Source: Rheinheimera pacifica (lineage in GTDB: Bacteria; Pseudomonadota; Gammaproteobacteria; Enterobacterales; Alteromonadaceae). From it: a stretch of 64,000 bases of DNA. Numbering within the stretch: the first letter of the stretch is position 1; each line of letters begins with the position of its first letter. The notes below the pieces were generated by a model, which was given only the letters and a program-made list of their open reading frames with translations, was not told the DNA's origin and made no database searches. The position numbers and the translations under genes were made by a program. Where the stretch lies: positions 372,001 through 436,000 of the forward strand of contig NZ_JANUEM010000002.1 in assembly GCF_024809855.1 (NCBI RefSeq), in the 5' to 3' direction. Below are positions 13,001-19,973 of this stretch, in pieces.

Positions 13001-15817
13001 AATTACTGTAACTGTAAATGCCTTCTCGACACTGCCGCCCGCATTATCCGTGGTGCGGATACGCACACTGTATGCCCCCGCCGTCAACGCAGACGAATCA
13101 TTGGCACGTAAAGATGCACTACTGATGTTAAAGCTGGCGTTATGGGTATCACCAACGCCGGCTACCAAGGTGTAGGTAAAGGTATCGCCTATGTCCGGGT
13201 CTGATGTGCTTAATGTGCCGACGCTGGCATTAGCGCCACCACTTTGGGCAACACTGTTATTAGATAAACTTATGTCGGAGGGCAACGTATTGACTGCAGC
13301 GGTATATGCCGATGTTGCAGCCTGAATACCGCCATAACCATCATTTGCGGTGACAACCACACGCAGATACTTTTGGGCATCGCTGGCGGTCAGGGTGTAG
13401 CTGGCACTATTAGCACCGCCAATAGCTGCCAGGTTGGTACCACTATTGTCATCGGCTCTGTACCACTGGTAGCTATAAGTACGGCCATCACCGTCGGCAT
13501 CGCTCCAGGCGCCATTGCTGGTTGAAAGAGTACTGCCTACCGCAGTGGTGCCAATGATGCCTGGTGGTACACTGTTAACCGGCACTGAGTTAAGGATCTG
13601 CGTATAGGTTGAGTTGGCAGGCGTGGTGCCGCCATTGCCATCGTTGGCGGTAACAACAACCCGCAGGTATTTATGCGCATCACTGGTCGTTAGCGTATAA
13701 CTGGCCGTGGTGGCGCCAGCAATCGCGGCCATATTGGTGCCAATGTTGTCATCGGCTCTGTACCACTGGTAGCTGTATGTACGGTTATCACCATCGACAT
13801 CGCTCCAGGTACCATTGGTGGTTGAAAGGACGTTGCCCACAGTAGCGGTACCACTGATACTAGGTGGCGCACTGTTCACAGGCGCAGTGTTGGCGACCTG
13901 TGTGTAGGTCGAGTTGGCAGTTGTAATACCACCATTGCCATCATTAGCTGTTACCACCAGTTGAATATATTTATGGGCATCGCTGGTAGTCAGGGTATAC
14001 GTAGTACCGGTTGCTGACGCAATAGCCGCACGATTGGTGCCGCTGGCATCATCAGCCCGGTACCATTGGCGGCTATAGGTTAGCGTGTCACCATCGGCAT
14101 CGGTCCAACTGCCGGTGCTACCGGTAAGTGCATTACCTACGGTGGCAGTGCCGGTAATGGTAGGAGCAACATTGTTTACCGGGGCGGCGTTGACAACCAA
14201 CGGGCCAACCGACAAGTCATCAATACCAAAATAGTTAGCATTAATTTTAAACTGCAACTTACGTACGCTGGCAAAACTGCCAGAAACAGTGCGTGTGGGA
14301 GCTGTATTATAAGTACCATTATTACGGGTATAAACAGAACTGGCAGGGTTGGCAAAATTGATGGTAATGGTATCGGTATCGTATACCGCATCATATTTTA
14401 TAGAGGCGACTTGAACTCCCGAACCATCCAAACCAATAATTTCAAACACATCTGCCGATGGGATTCCCGTGTGGCCAGCAACGGGGCGATAGGTTATAAA
14501 CCTGACCGAGACCGAATTCGGGATAAAGTCGGTATTATCCGTCTTAGATAGCTCCAGGTATCGGGGCCTGCCGCCTGATCCCCAACCGCCCCCATTTATC
14601 CACAACTGACCATTCGCTGAGCCTGCAGGTTCTACGGCCGAGCCCTGAGCAGTAGGTCTGTAATTGCTGTGCGCATATACACTCTGATCCTGGTTAACCG
14701 ACACTGGCCGAACAGATAAGTCTGAGCCAACAGTTATCGGGCATGTGTTAATTCCGTAATTATCATAGACATAACACGTAGCATCTTGTTCAAAATCATA
14801 TACCGTCGCTAACACATTGTTATAGGCAAGCAAACGCTTAATGTTAAAGGTCTGCGCCACACCAATAATTTGTTCGCCGGTAAAATACTCTAAGTCCCAG
14901 TCAGAAGGCTGTTTGGTTTGTTCGATGCCGGAACCGGTCAAATTCACAGAGCCAGCCACATCAGCGCCGGTTATTTGCGCCAGCTCAGTTACAAAACCTT
15001 TGCCCAGCCCGGATTTCGCCACATCACAGCCGAATAACTGTAACTGCCCATCTTCCGTTAACAATGCACCCAATTCTTGCAGTTGTTGTTTGTATTCATT
15101 CAGGTTTCTGGCAGAAATAGACTGCCCGGCCAAATAAATTTCACCATCAGCCCCATGCGACAGGATATTTAAAACCTTCACCTGCCCCATGGTTTTTACT
15201 TTGGCAATAATTTGTTCAAGTGGCGATTCACCTGCTTTTAATAGCAGCACTTCACCGGATTGCACGGCATCAGATAATATTTCCCACTGATCAAGAGCCG
15301 GATCAATCACCGTTAAGATCGCGTTGTCAGCAACAAAGAATTCTTCGTTATTGAGTGAGGCAAGTGATTGCTGATAAGAGTCATCCGCACTTTGGTTAGC
15401 CAATAAATGCAGTGACTGAACTGACCGTTTTGCCTGACCAACAGCTTGTGTTGGTGCTGCTGATGTAAAATCGGCTGCGGCTTTCGCCTGAATATAATTT
15501 TGGGTTTGCGCCGTTAATTGACGATTTACTGACGACGATAAGACTTCGTCGGCATTGGCAAATTGCCCCTGCAATAAAGCCAGAACTGCCACAAAAGACA
15601 AATTTAAGGACAATTTCTGAAACCAGCGATAGCCTGAATAAACCCGGCTCAATTGACCAAGGGCTTTTTTCTGCAATGCACCGACATTTACCTGACGCTC
15701 AAGCAGATCCAAATAGCGAAGCACAGCACGGCGCTGTTTGCGTGTAGGTATGACCCGCTCATCAATTTTGTATTTGGCGAGCAACCCACTTTCTTTTAGT
15801 AACTTGTGCCCATTCAT
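6485..15817 (-). CDS. Giant DUF4347 repeat surface protein with GlyGly-CTERM-like anchor and C-terminal beta-barrel
   Basis: Numbering here is from an earlier in-frame ATG at 15844 (3,119 residues). The ATG at 15817 (3,110 residues) is preferred because AAAGGA lies 6 bases before it. Parts in order: basic N-terminal extension (to ~77), hydrophobic signal segment ending ANA|DE (~98), DUF4347 domain (~175-315, with ILSHGADG and FGCDVA), a beta-sandwich region (to ~550), three 100-aa Ig-like repeats, a cadherin-like and an Ig-like domain, five FN3 modules alternating with four Cys-pair Ig-like modules, three 92-aa Ig/cadherin-like repeats, more cadherin, Calx-beta-like and Asp-rich calcium-type modules, a choice-of-anchor-U-like region ending TAGHWCIQLTIEDGG, two cadherin-like domains, SSGG plus a TM and GRRRK (~2896-2919), then a beta-barrel (2920-3119). 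Probably an adhesin. It follows the TIGR03032 gene directly. Confidence 0.88.
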   Translation of the reverse strand: MNGHKLLKESGLLAKYKIDERVIPTRKQRRAVLRYLDLLERQVNVGALQKKALGQLSRVYSGYRWFQKLSLNLSFVAVLALLQGQFANADEVLSSSVNRQLTAQTQNYIQAKAAADFTSAAPTQAVGQAKRSVQSLHLLANQSADDSYQQSLASLNNEEFFVADNAILTVIDPALDQWEILSDAVQSGEVLLLKAGESPLEQIIAKVKTMGQVKVLNILSHGADGEIYLAGQSISARNLNEYKQQLQELGALLTEDGQLQLFGCDVAKSGLGKGFVTELAQITGADVAGSVNLTGSGIEQTKQPSDWDLEYFTGEQIIGVAQTFNIKRLLAYNNVLATVYDFEQDATCYVYDNYGINTCPITVGSDLSVRPVSVNQDQSVYAHSNYRPTAQGSAVEPAGSANGQLWINGGGWGSGGRPRYLELSKTDNTDFIPNSVSVRFITYRPVAGHTGIPSADVFEIIGLDGSGVQVASIKYDAVYDTDTITINFANPASSVYTRNNGTYNTAPTRTVSGSFASVRKLQFKINANYFGIDDLSVGPLVVNAAPVNNVAPTITGTATVGNALTGSTGSWTDADGDTLTYSRQWYRADDASGTNRAAIASATGTTYTLTTSDAHKYIQLVVTANDGNGGITTANSTYTQVANTAPVNSAPPSISGTATVGNVLSTTNGTWSDVDGDNRTYSYQWYRADDNIGTNMAAIAGATTASYTLTTSDAHKYLRVVVTANDGNGGTTPANSTYTQILNSVPVNSVPPGIIGTTAVGSTLSTSNGAWSDADGDGRTYSYQWYRADDNSGTNLAAIGGANSASYTLTASDAQKYLRVVVTANDGYGGIQAATSAYTAAVNTLPSDISLSNNSVAQSGGANASVGTLSTSDPDIGDTFTYTLVAGVGDTHNASFNISSASLRANDSSALTAGAYSVRIRTTDNAGGSVEKAFTVTVIDDVVPVVTSIAPQGGSLPDATTVTFAVGFSEAVTGVSTDDFTLTTTTGNAAGTIASVAGSGAVYTVTVNSISGSGAIRLDLRAGTNIADAASNASPAYTGGTAHTVDIPTVPDAPVVGTATAGNGQASVTFTAPANNGGAAITGYTVTSNPGNLTGTGTSSPITVGGLTNGVAYTFTITATNSAGTSVASAASNSVTPAAPQTITFNNPGAQNFGTTPTLVASSSAGGGYVVTFNSATPGVCTVNGTTLNFVTAGSCTIQADQAGDAAYSAAPQVEQTFNVNAIAPAAPTNPVATAGDTQASVAFTAPVNTGGVAISSYTVTSSPGGFTGTGSGSPVVVTGLTNGVAYTFTVTATNVSSLTGAASAASNSVTPAAIQTITFNNPGAQNFGTTPTLTATSDSNLTPTFTSASTAVCTITSGGALTFVTAGMCTINADQAGNASYLPAAQVSNTFTVNPVVPGIPTAVVATAGDTTASVAFAAPVNTGGVNITGYTVTSNPGGFTGTGAASPITVNGLTNGTAYTFTVTATNSAGTGAASPASNQITPVTNQTITFANPGAQSFGTTPTLVASSSAGGAYVVTFSSATPGVCTVNGTTLDFVTAGSCTIRADQAGDAAYSAAPQVEQTFNVNAVVPGAPTAITATIGDTTAAVTFVAPTFNGGVPITNYIITSSPGGLTASGSSSPITVSGLTNGTSYTFTAVAVNSAGNSAPSAPSSAVVPVANQSITFADPGSQAFGSAPTLTATASSGLAVTFSSSTTDVCSVSSSGTLAFVTIGTCTINADQPGDAAYLAAPQISRSFSVTAVVPGAPTIGTATPLSGTEASITFSAPAFTGGSDITSYTVTSTPDNLSVSGNGSPITITGLTGGKAYTFTVTATNSAGVSVASAASNSITLNSAPEISGTPQTQVSRGNAYLFTPVATDAENDSLTFSISNKPAWASFSTTTGELSGTPTRDDVGTTTGIVISVSDGELSASLAAFSIEVTAVNDAPEISGTPLTSVNQDEAYSFVPTVTDADGDTLTFSIENKPVWASFDTATGALTGTPVKEHVGTTSGIVISVSDGEYSASLAAFSIEVINVNETPVISGTPLTSVNEDEAYSFVPTASDPDGDTLTFSIENKPTWASFDTATGALTGTPAKEHVGTTSGIVISVSDGEYTASLDAFNLEVINVNAAPVAVDDNFTLPFSSNHTYLLDVLANDTDPDGDTLTITAAKASIGLVSIQANKLQFNAPENFSGTATFSYSITDGEFSDQAKVTLQIDGSNPDAPVITAPDDLIVNASGLFTKVNVGVATAVDSSGNRLAVSLVNGSPLFASGRHELYWRATDANGVSSTVTQLLQINPLVSLSKPQTVINNSTVTIEVILNGPAPAYPLEVAYSVSGSASAVTEHNLAAGSVQISSGLRASISFDIFADLTTQAEKDIVVTLSNSLNLGANASTTITATEANLAPVVMLEAQQQNQIRLTVGKTAGDVTVAAQVTDPNPGDTVSLQWQADAALTNISNDISQFVFNPANLSSGVYQIALTATDNAAEPLSYTAEVYLLVQDVLPVLDGSDSNNNLIPDNVEGLGDSNGNGIPDYLDPGFDCNVMPEQLITVTQFVAEGEPGICLRKGATAALSNTGGIQLTGADMQWLEPDMQATNIGGTFDFILRNLPTAGASYALVLPQRQPVPQNAVYRKFTPANGWTNFVQNERNQLFSTAGEPGFCPPPGGSNWQPGLTAGHWCIQLTIEDGGPNDADGLANGTIVDPGGVAVVLNGNQLPIATDDNYSVQWNQSHTLEVLQNDTDPDGDTLSINQAAAAFGSVSISDDGQTLLYTPAQDFIGTDTLSYGISDGNNGSASATVTVEVYYNRPPLVSNATASTNDKTPVDIDVLANASDPDGDTLIISSASAQNGSVTITAAQTLRYTPQAGYSGTDTVSFTVSDQRGGSVNGTVTISITAYEVITVVNKSSGGVLNGWPLLLLAGLALGRRRKMLQKPVLLLAALLSFNTQANWSLDAMFGKSTTKQSTAEILAQLPANAELLQYDDSGKSWALGLSYYFTPRLAVQAHYVDLGDASVSMRGETLTPEAFHKAVSDIGPMLAKGVRSGLSYHVWQHAGWSATVQAGVFAWNSETNSTAGDNLIRYKTSDTDIYWALGASYALDEHIALQAVFNRYHLEGNKADNIMLGVSYSF
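9490..10318 (-). repeat. Three 276-bp coding repeats (92-aa Ig/cadherin-like modules)
   Basis: Within the giant gene, three head-to-tail units of exactly 276 bases encode modules with FSIENKP-WASF, TGTP and SDGE-SASL-AF motifs (putative-Ig/cadherin type). Corresponding bases recur at about 9505, 9781 and 10057. The last two are more alike than the first. Confidence 0.85.
10318..12680 (-). repeat. Alternating FN3 / Ig-like coding repeats, about 520-bp period
   Basis: Five fibronectin-III modules (TNGVAYTFTVTATN-type) alternate with four Ig-like modules (QTITFNNPGAQ-FGTTPTL with a Cys pair in GVCTV and GSCTI). Stretches at 11109-11353 and 12153-12397 are nearly identical over about 245 bases and sit exactly 1,044 bases apart (two units). 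This indicates recent duplication or gene conversion. Confidence 0.85.
13290..14190 (-). repeat. Three 300-bp coding repeats (100-aa Ig-like modules)
   Basis: Three units of exactly 300 bases encode modules with QWYRADD and TLTTSDAHKY motifs. The QWYRADD codons recur at about 13451, 13751 and 14051. Confidence 0.88.
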
Positions 15818-15844
15818 AACTTGTCCTTTCACATCAGTTTTCAT

Positions 15845-16885
15845 TTATTGATTTTTAAGCCAAACAGCGCCTTGTCCTGCAATGCAAGCTTGAAGAGCAT
15901 CAGGCCTATCAGGGTCATATAAATTGGTGGGGCCAGGCTCAGTGAGCACTTTCAGGTCAAAAACCTCATCCACCCCGTCCGGTAACAGCACATCACCGAT
16001 AACTTCTTTTTTTAGTAAATCTACAATAATAAAACCGGGCTTGATGACCCGTTTGGCAATAGGTAAAAAGCCAAAGCTACTGGTTTTTCTTAACCGCGAC
16101 ACACCGATAAACGCGTAGTGCTGATAAAAATCCATGCCTCTTAAAAAGCCCTCTGCCTGAACTAATAATTGGTTTTGCCCGGTGGCAGGATCAAAACAAT
16201 ATAATTGCTCTGCTGCGGAATTCAGGTAGTACAAACGCCCCTGATGCCAACGCGGGCTATGGGGCATAGACAAACCTGTAACGACAGGCACCTGTGTTTG
16301 CACATCAATCACGACACCCGTTTCCATACCTGCATTCTGGCGCCAGCTTTCGTTGCTGTTGCTTTGGCTAAACGCCGTTACATAACGGATCTGCTTTTGC
16401 TCGTCGGTAGCCATACCATTCAAATGGCAGCAATCGGTAAAACTGACATCGCCGACAAAATTGGGTTGCCAGACACTCTTGTAGTGCAGGTAATCGGTAT
16501 TATCGATTTGCCCCAGGCAGTTTTGCCCGGTACAAACACCGACCAGACCCTGTTGGGTAAAGGCCAAATCGTGCAAATTGAGGTGGTGTGTTTTGAATTC
16601 ACGAATGGGATAAAAAATTGAGCGATATAATTCGCTATTTTGAGGGTGCGTTAAACGCGGCTCGTGGCGAAACACAATAACGCCATTGGCCCCGGCAATA
16701 GCAAGTAAGGCGCCAGATTTAGCAATTCCCGCCGCTTTTTTTAATCGAAAACCGGATTGCACAATCGATTCGGACTGGCAACCAAATACAAAAACGCGCC
16801 CTGCAGTATAAGAAGTAAGTACGATGTTAATACCCAACTGCTGCAATAGAGCTGCTGCATCAGGCGAAAAACGAGCAAGGCTCAT
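15845..16885 (-). CDS. TIGR03032-like (DUF4915) conserved protein
   Basis: About 346 residues from ATG 16885 (MSLARFS). A TTG at 16918 would add 11 residues; neither start has a strong ribosome site. No signal peptide or TM is seen, so it is probably cytoplasmic. Motifs YRSIFYPIREF, TDCCHLNGMA, MPHSPRWHQGRLYYLNS and GFLRGMDF fit the TIGR03032/DUF4915 family, beta-propeller-like proteins of unknown function often found beside tail-collar proteins, sulfotransferases and large surface proteins. The stop (TAA) is immediately followed by the first ATG of the giant gene, so the two are almost certainly co-transcribed. Family assignment is from remembered motifs and was not searched. Confidence 0.75.
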   Translation of the reverse strand: MSLARFSPDAAALLQQLGINIVLTSYTAGRVFVFGCQSESIVQSGFRLKKAAGIAKSGALLAIAGANGVIVFRHEPRLTHPQNSELYRSIFYPIREFKTHHLNLHDLAFTQQGLVGVCTGQNCLGQIDNTDYLHYKSVWQPNFVGDVSFTDCCHLNGMATDEQKQIRYVTAFSQSNSNESWRQNAGMETGVVIDVQTQVPVVTGLSMPHSPRWHQGRLYYLNSAAEQLYCFDPATGQNQLLVQAEGFLRGMDFYQHYAFIGVSRLRKTSSFGFLPIAKRVIKPGFIIVDLLKKEVIGDVLLPDGVDEVFDLKVLTEPGPTNLYDPDRPDALQACIAGQGAVWLKNQ

Positions 16886-17225
16886 TGGCCAGCACCGGCA
16901 AAATGTAAGTAGCAACAATGCTCATGGCCATTTATGCCCATGAGGAAATTTAACCGACATAGATCGGTTAGTGATATAGAGCCTGACGGCTGGCTGGAAA
17001 CAAAATGAAAACGCGTCACTGCAAATCCCTGTTGTACATCTGCAGGCCAAATCAGGTTCAGCTGCAGTTCATTTTGGTGAAATTGTAATCACAACGGGAA
17101 CTATCCGCCAGTCCCTCAATGAAAATAATAACAATCTAAGCCACAATTTATACTGAACTGCTTGAAATGCCTGCACTAGCGCAACACTCCTTGTGCGGTT
17201 AATGCAGGCTAAAAGCAAAAGTTGC
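16886..17225. other. 340-bp intergenic region with two inverted repeats
   Basis: Between tail-collar gene 3 and the TIGR03032 gene, both on the minus strand. It contains a perfect 7-bp inverted repeat TAACCGA-N6-TCGGTTA (16951-16970), a candidate operator or hairpin. A longer hairpin with GCCTGCA/TGCAGGC arms (17169-17209) lies just after the tail-collar stop and could be a weak terminator. The promoter for the TIGR03032-giant pair must lie here or further upstream; I could not fix it. Confidence 0.4.
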
Positions 17226-17771
17226 TTAATTACGGGAGGGGAACATACCAAATAATGCAATGCAAAATGGTATCACTATATAAGGTTGACGATTTTCATG
17301 GGCCTGGCTACCTCCTGTAATTCCCAGCATAGTGGGGGCTAAAGGTACTAACTGGTCAATCAGGTTGCTATAAGCTCTTTGTATCGATGAGCCATCAGCC
17401 TGCTCTGAGAGAGAAAGATAAGCACCAGTCCCGTCTGTAATCACATTGTTCCCTCCTGACATTTTCACTGTCATTAAGTGATTATGGGAGGGTATTTCTG
17501 TCTGCAGCAAGGTTACAGCAACAGCGCCGTCTGTTTCACCGACAACACGGGGAGTTAAGCCGGGCCCATTGCCCTGATGCATCATGGACCGGCCCTGTAA
17601 ATTGGGTAAACCAAAATTACTGGTACCATTACCACCATAATTCACCCCCAGGATGGAATACAGCGCCGTATTTTGCTGAATAGGCATCAGCTGGCCTGCG
17701 CAGTACGCAAAATTATGCGGTGCAAAACTATAAGGAAACTGCCGGATTTCCCCTACAAATGGTTCTGACAT
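17226..17771 (-). CDS. Phage tail collar domain protein (MdpB-like), copy 3
   Basis: 181 residues. The tail-collar fold shows as GEIRQFPYSFAPHNFAYCAGQ at the start, ALYSILGVNYGGNGTSNFGLPNLQGR, a mid-protein IPSHNH histidine motif and the closing PYIVIPFCIALFGMFPSRN. Members of this family outside phages are called microcystin-dependent (MdpB-like) proteins; their role is unknown. It is the last of three paralogues in tandem, 11 bases after the second. It has a Ser/Gly-rich C-terminal half and no signal peptide. No phage structural gene is nearby, so it is not prophage debris. Confidence 0.85.
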   Translation of the reverse strand: MSEPFVGEIRQFPYSFAPHNFAYCAGQLMPIQQNTALYSILGVNYGGNGTSNFGLPNLQGRSMMHQGNGPGLTPRVVGETDGAVAVTLLQTEIPSHNHLMTVKMSGGNNVITDGTGAYLSLSEQADGSSIQRAYSNLIDQLVPLAPTMLGITGGSQAHENRQPYIVIPFCIALFGMFPSRN

Positions 17772-17782
17772 TATGCATCTCC

Positions 17783-18304
17783 TTAGTTACGTGAAGGGAA
17801 AATACCCTGCAAACACAAAATAAAGCTCATTGCCAGAAACGGCATCATGTTTTCGTGCGGCTGACCACCACCAATTTGCCCCACTGCATTGGGCAACAAT
17901 TGTGCAGTGCGGCCTGTAGTTATAGAAGGACTCTGATAGTGGTAGCCCTTACCAATCAGCTGGCCTGTAGGTGTACTAAGACTGGCGTCTGTATCAGAAA
18001 CGGACACCGTATGGCTATGAGCCGGTAACTGAGTACTGACAAGCGTGACAGTCTCGGTACCAAAACTTTGCCCCAGAACTCTGGCTGTTAAGCCTGGCCC
18101 TGTACCTTGGCCCACTGGCACCCTGCCACGGGCCTCCGGTAAATTAAAACTATTGACTCCATCGCCGCCGTAGGTTGTGCCAATTAGTGCATAGAGCGCG
18201 TCATTTTGTGAGATAGCAAGGCTTTGGCCGTTGCAATACGCCCAGTCTCGGGGAGCGAAGGTGCCGGCGAATACCCGAACTTCGCCCATAAAAGGTGCGG
18301 ACAT
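17783..18304 (-). CDS. Phage tail collar domain protein (MdpB-like), copy 2
   Basis: 173 residues with the same architecture as its neighbours: GEVRVFAGTFAPRDWAYCNGQ, DALYALIGTTYGGDGVNSFNL, a LPAHSHTV histidine motif and the ending MSFILCLQGIFPSRN. It lies 12 bases after copy 1, with GGAG just before the ATG on the minus strand. The three copies share the C-terminal FPSRN and diverge most in the segment after the histidine motif, which suggests old duplication with divergence of an exposed loop. Confidence 0.85.
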   Translation of the reverse strand: MSAPFMGEVRVFAGTFAPRDWAYCNGQSLAISQNDALYALIGTTYGGDGVNSFNLPEARGRVPVGQGTGPGLTARVLGQSFGTETVTLVSTQLPAHSHTVSVSDTDASLSTPTGQLIGKGYHYQSPSITTGRTAQLLPNAVGQIGGGQPHENMMPFLAMSFILCLQGIFPSRN

Positions 18305-18316
18305 AATTTGTTCTCC

Positions 18317-18853
18317 TCAATTACGGGATGGGAATACGCCCTGCAGGGCAATGGAAAAACGTAATACCAGGCTAGGCTGCATATTGGCATGCGGTTGACT
18401 GCCTCCTTCTGTAGACAAAGCATCTGTGGCTAAGGTCTTCAGGTTGCTGTCGGGAGTAACATAGTAAAAGCCTGGATCTGACACTGCACACAGGTTGGAG
18501 CCCGCCGGCGGGCTTGGGCTGTTAAATAGCCCCGGCGAGTTTTGTGCGTTAAAGTAGTGAATATGCTGGGGTATCTGTGTTACTTGCAAGGTGACATTTT
18601 CCAGCCCCCCTGTTTGACCGGGGTTATAGCTCACGCCAGAACCCGGATCAGTTCCACGCCCTAATGGTGTTCTGCCCCGGTAATCCGGTAACCCAAACGT
18701 AGTGGTGCCATTACCGCCAAATACGGTGCCCAGCAACGAAAACAGGGCCTGATTCTGGTTAACAGCCATTTGCTGCCCTGCACAGTCCGCCCAATGCCTG
18801 GGAGGAAAGGGGAGCGCGAACATTCTTACTTCACCTATAAAAGGCATTGACAT
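18317..18853 (-). CDS. Phage tail collar domain protein (MdpB-like), copy 1
   Basis: 178 residues, first of the three tandem paralogues. Motifs GEVRMFALPFPPRHWADCAGQ (Cys at the same place as in the other copies), ALFSLLGTVFGGNGTTTFGL, IPQHIHYF and the ending RFSIALQGVFPSRN define the family. It has an AGGAGAAC ribosome site. A DUF6916-like gene precedes it by about 70 bases on the same strand, and the four probably form one transcript. Function is unknown; a surface fibre or assembly role is a guess. Confidence 0.85.
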   Translation of the reverse strand: MSMPFIGEVRMFALPFPPRHWADCAGQQMAVNQNQALFSLLGTVFGGNGTTTFGLPDYRGRTPLGRGTDPGSGVSYNPGQTGGLENVTLQVTQIPQHIHYFNAQNSPGLFNSPSPPAGSNLCAVSDPGFYYVTPDSNLKTLATDALSTEGGSQPHANMQPSLVLRFSIALQGVFPSRN

Positions 18854-18925
18854 AGTTATTGTTCTCCTGATGTGAATGAAAACACCGTAAATTCAGGTGT
18901 AAAACACAGCTCACCTTGTGCAGTG

Positions 18926-19213
18926 TCAGCTCTTTTTTTGTGATACTACAATTTGATATTTATCTGTTGCATAAGGCGACATAAACAGTTGCACTTCACC
19001 AAAAGATTGATGGCTAAACAGATAATTACCGCTGGGGCAATGCACCTCTGCATCGCTGCTCAAATCAACCGAGAAAGCTTCATACTCTTCAGTTGTAAAG
19101 CGAGGTAAAGAGACCTTCTCTACATTAAGCTGAACTATATTATTGCTGCCGTCCTTCAACTGGATTTTTTGGTTCAGCAAGGCCGTTAATGTATCAAAGT
19201 TAAATTGTTCCAT
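18926..19213 (-). CDS. DUF6916-like small protein
   Basis: 95 residues, no signal peptide. It resembles the DUF6916 type: an N-terminal Leu-rich helix (DTLTALLNQKIQLKDG), then beta strands, a YEAFSVDL segment, a central Phe/His motif (YLFSHQSFGEVQLFMSP) and a short lysine-rich end. Small proteins of this kind are commonly found directly before tail-collar (MdpB-like) genes, as here. It could be a partner or chaperone of the tail-collar proteins, by neighbourhood only. Assignment is from motif memory. Confidence 0.6.
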   Translation of the reverse strand: MEQFNFDTLTALLNQKIQLKDGSNNIVQLNVEKVSLPRFTTEEYEAFSVDLSSDAEVHCPSGNYLFSHQSFGEVQLFMSPYATDKYQIVVSQKKS

Positions 19214-19346
19214 TTGATTTCCCGAAATTATGCTCCTGAAGCGATTCCAAATCAGCTTAGAAAAGTAAACTGATAAAAGCCACTAAAAACCATAATTTTT
19301 AATAAGTTAATTTCAAAAGGTTTATGCTGTAATTTAGTGCTGAAGC

Positions 19347-19856
19347 TCAAATAATAATTTTTTGCATCGCTGGCGGATACCAAATCATTAGCTCGTAGGG
19401 TTGTTGAATTGCTGTAGTAACAAACCCTAACCGCTGATACAAAACTTTAGCTGCTGTATTTTCCTGCAGCACAGTCAGAGTCATAGGCACTGCTACTGCG
19501 GCTGAAGCCTGCTGAAAAGCCTGTACCACTGCTGCGCCTAAACCTTTGCCTCTGGCTGCTGGTATCAACGCCAAATCAATTAACCGCACTTCGTTCGGGC
19601 CAAAATCCAGAGTAGCTTTGCCTATGGCTTCCTGATGTTTTTCGATAATAAAATACATGGCATTCGGATACGCATCGCCATAGCCTTGTGTCTGGGCTCT
19701 GAATTGCATTTCCATTAGTTCTGCTTTTTGCTCTTCCGGGGCGTCAAGAAATGACAGATCGTCGCGGGTTGACTGATATAGAGACTCCAGAAATACTGTA
19801 TCTTTTGCCGTTGCCGGACGTACAGATAAGCCATCAGGCAGAGTAAGTTTTTTCAA
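19347..19856 (-). CDS. GNAT family N-acetyltransferase
   Basis: 169 residues. Acetyl-CoA binding motif A is seen as LALIPAARGKGLGAAVV (R/Q-x-x-G-x-G/A form) near residues 95-112. Motif B follows as ENTAAKVLYQRLGFV, typical of GNAT enzymes. It transfers an acetyl group to an amine of an unknown substrate. It is on the same strand as the DUF6916/tail-collar genes with a 133-base gap, and may be part of that cluster or only a neighbour. Confidence 0.85.
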   Translation of the reverse strand: MKKLTLPDGLSVRPATAKDTVFLESLYQSTRDDLSFLDAPEEQKAELMEMQFRAQTQGYGDAYPNAMYFIIEKHQEAIGKATLDFGPNEVRLIDLALIPAARGKGLGAAVVQAFQQASAAVAVPMTLTVLQENTAAKVLYQRLGFVTTAIQQPYELMIWYPPAMQKIII

Positions 19857-19973
19857 GGCAGGTCCTTGTTTTAGTTTCTGTTTTAAGCCAGCATAAATAA
19901 GAAGTTACCAATTTTCCAGTATTCATTAGCAACAATATAAAACTGATAATACAAAATAAACCGGGAATAAAAT

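Noticed and set aside
9490..14190. Regularly spaced direct repeats resembling a CRISPR or tandem-repeat array
   Set aside because: Units are 276-300 bases or more, in frame and encode Ig/FN3-like modules; no short spacers.
17226..18853. Prophage remnant
   Set aside because: Only tail-collar domain genes are present; no integrase, capsid, terminase or tail-tube genes nearby, and non-phage MdpB-like proteins share this domain.
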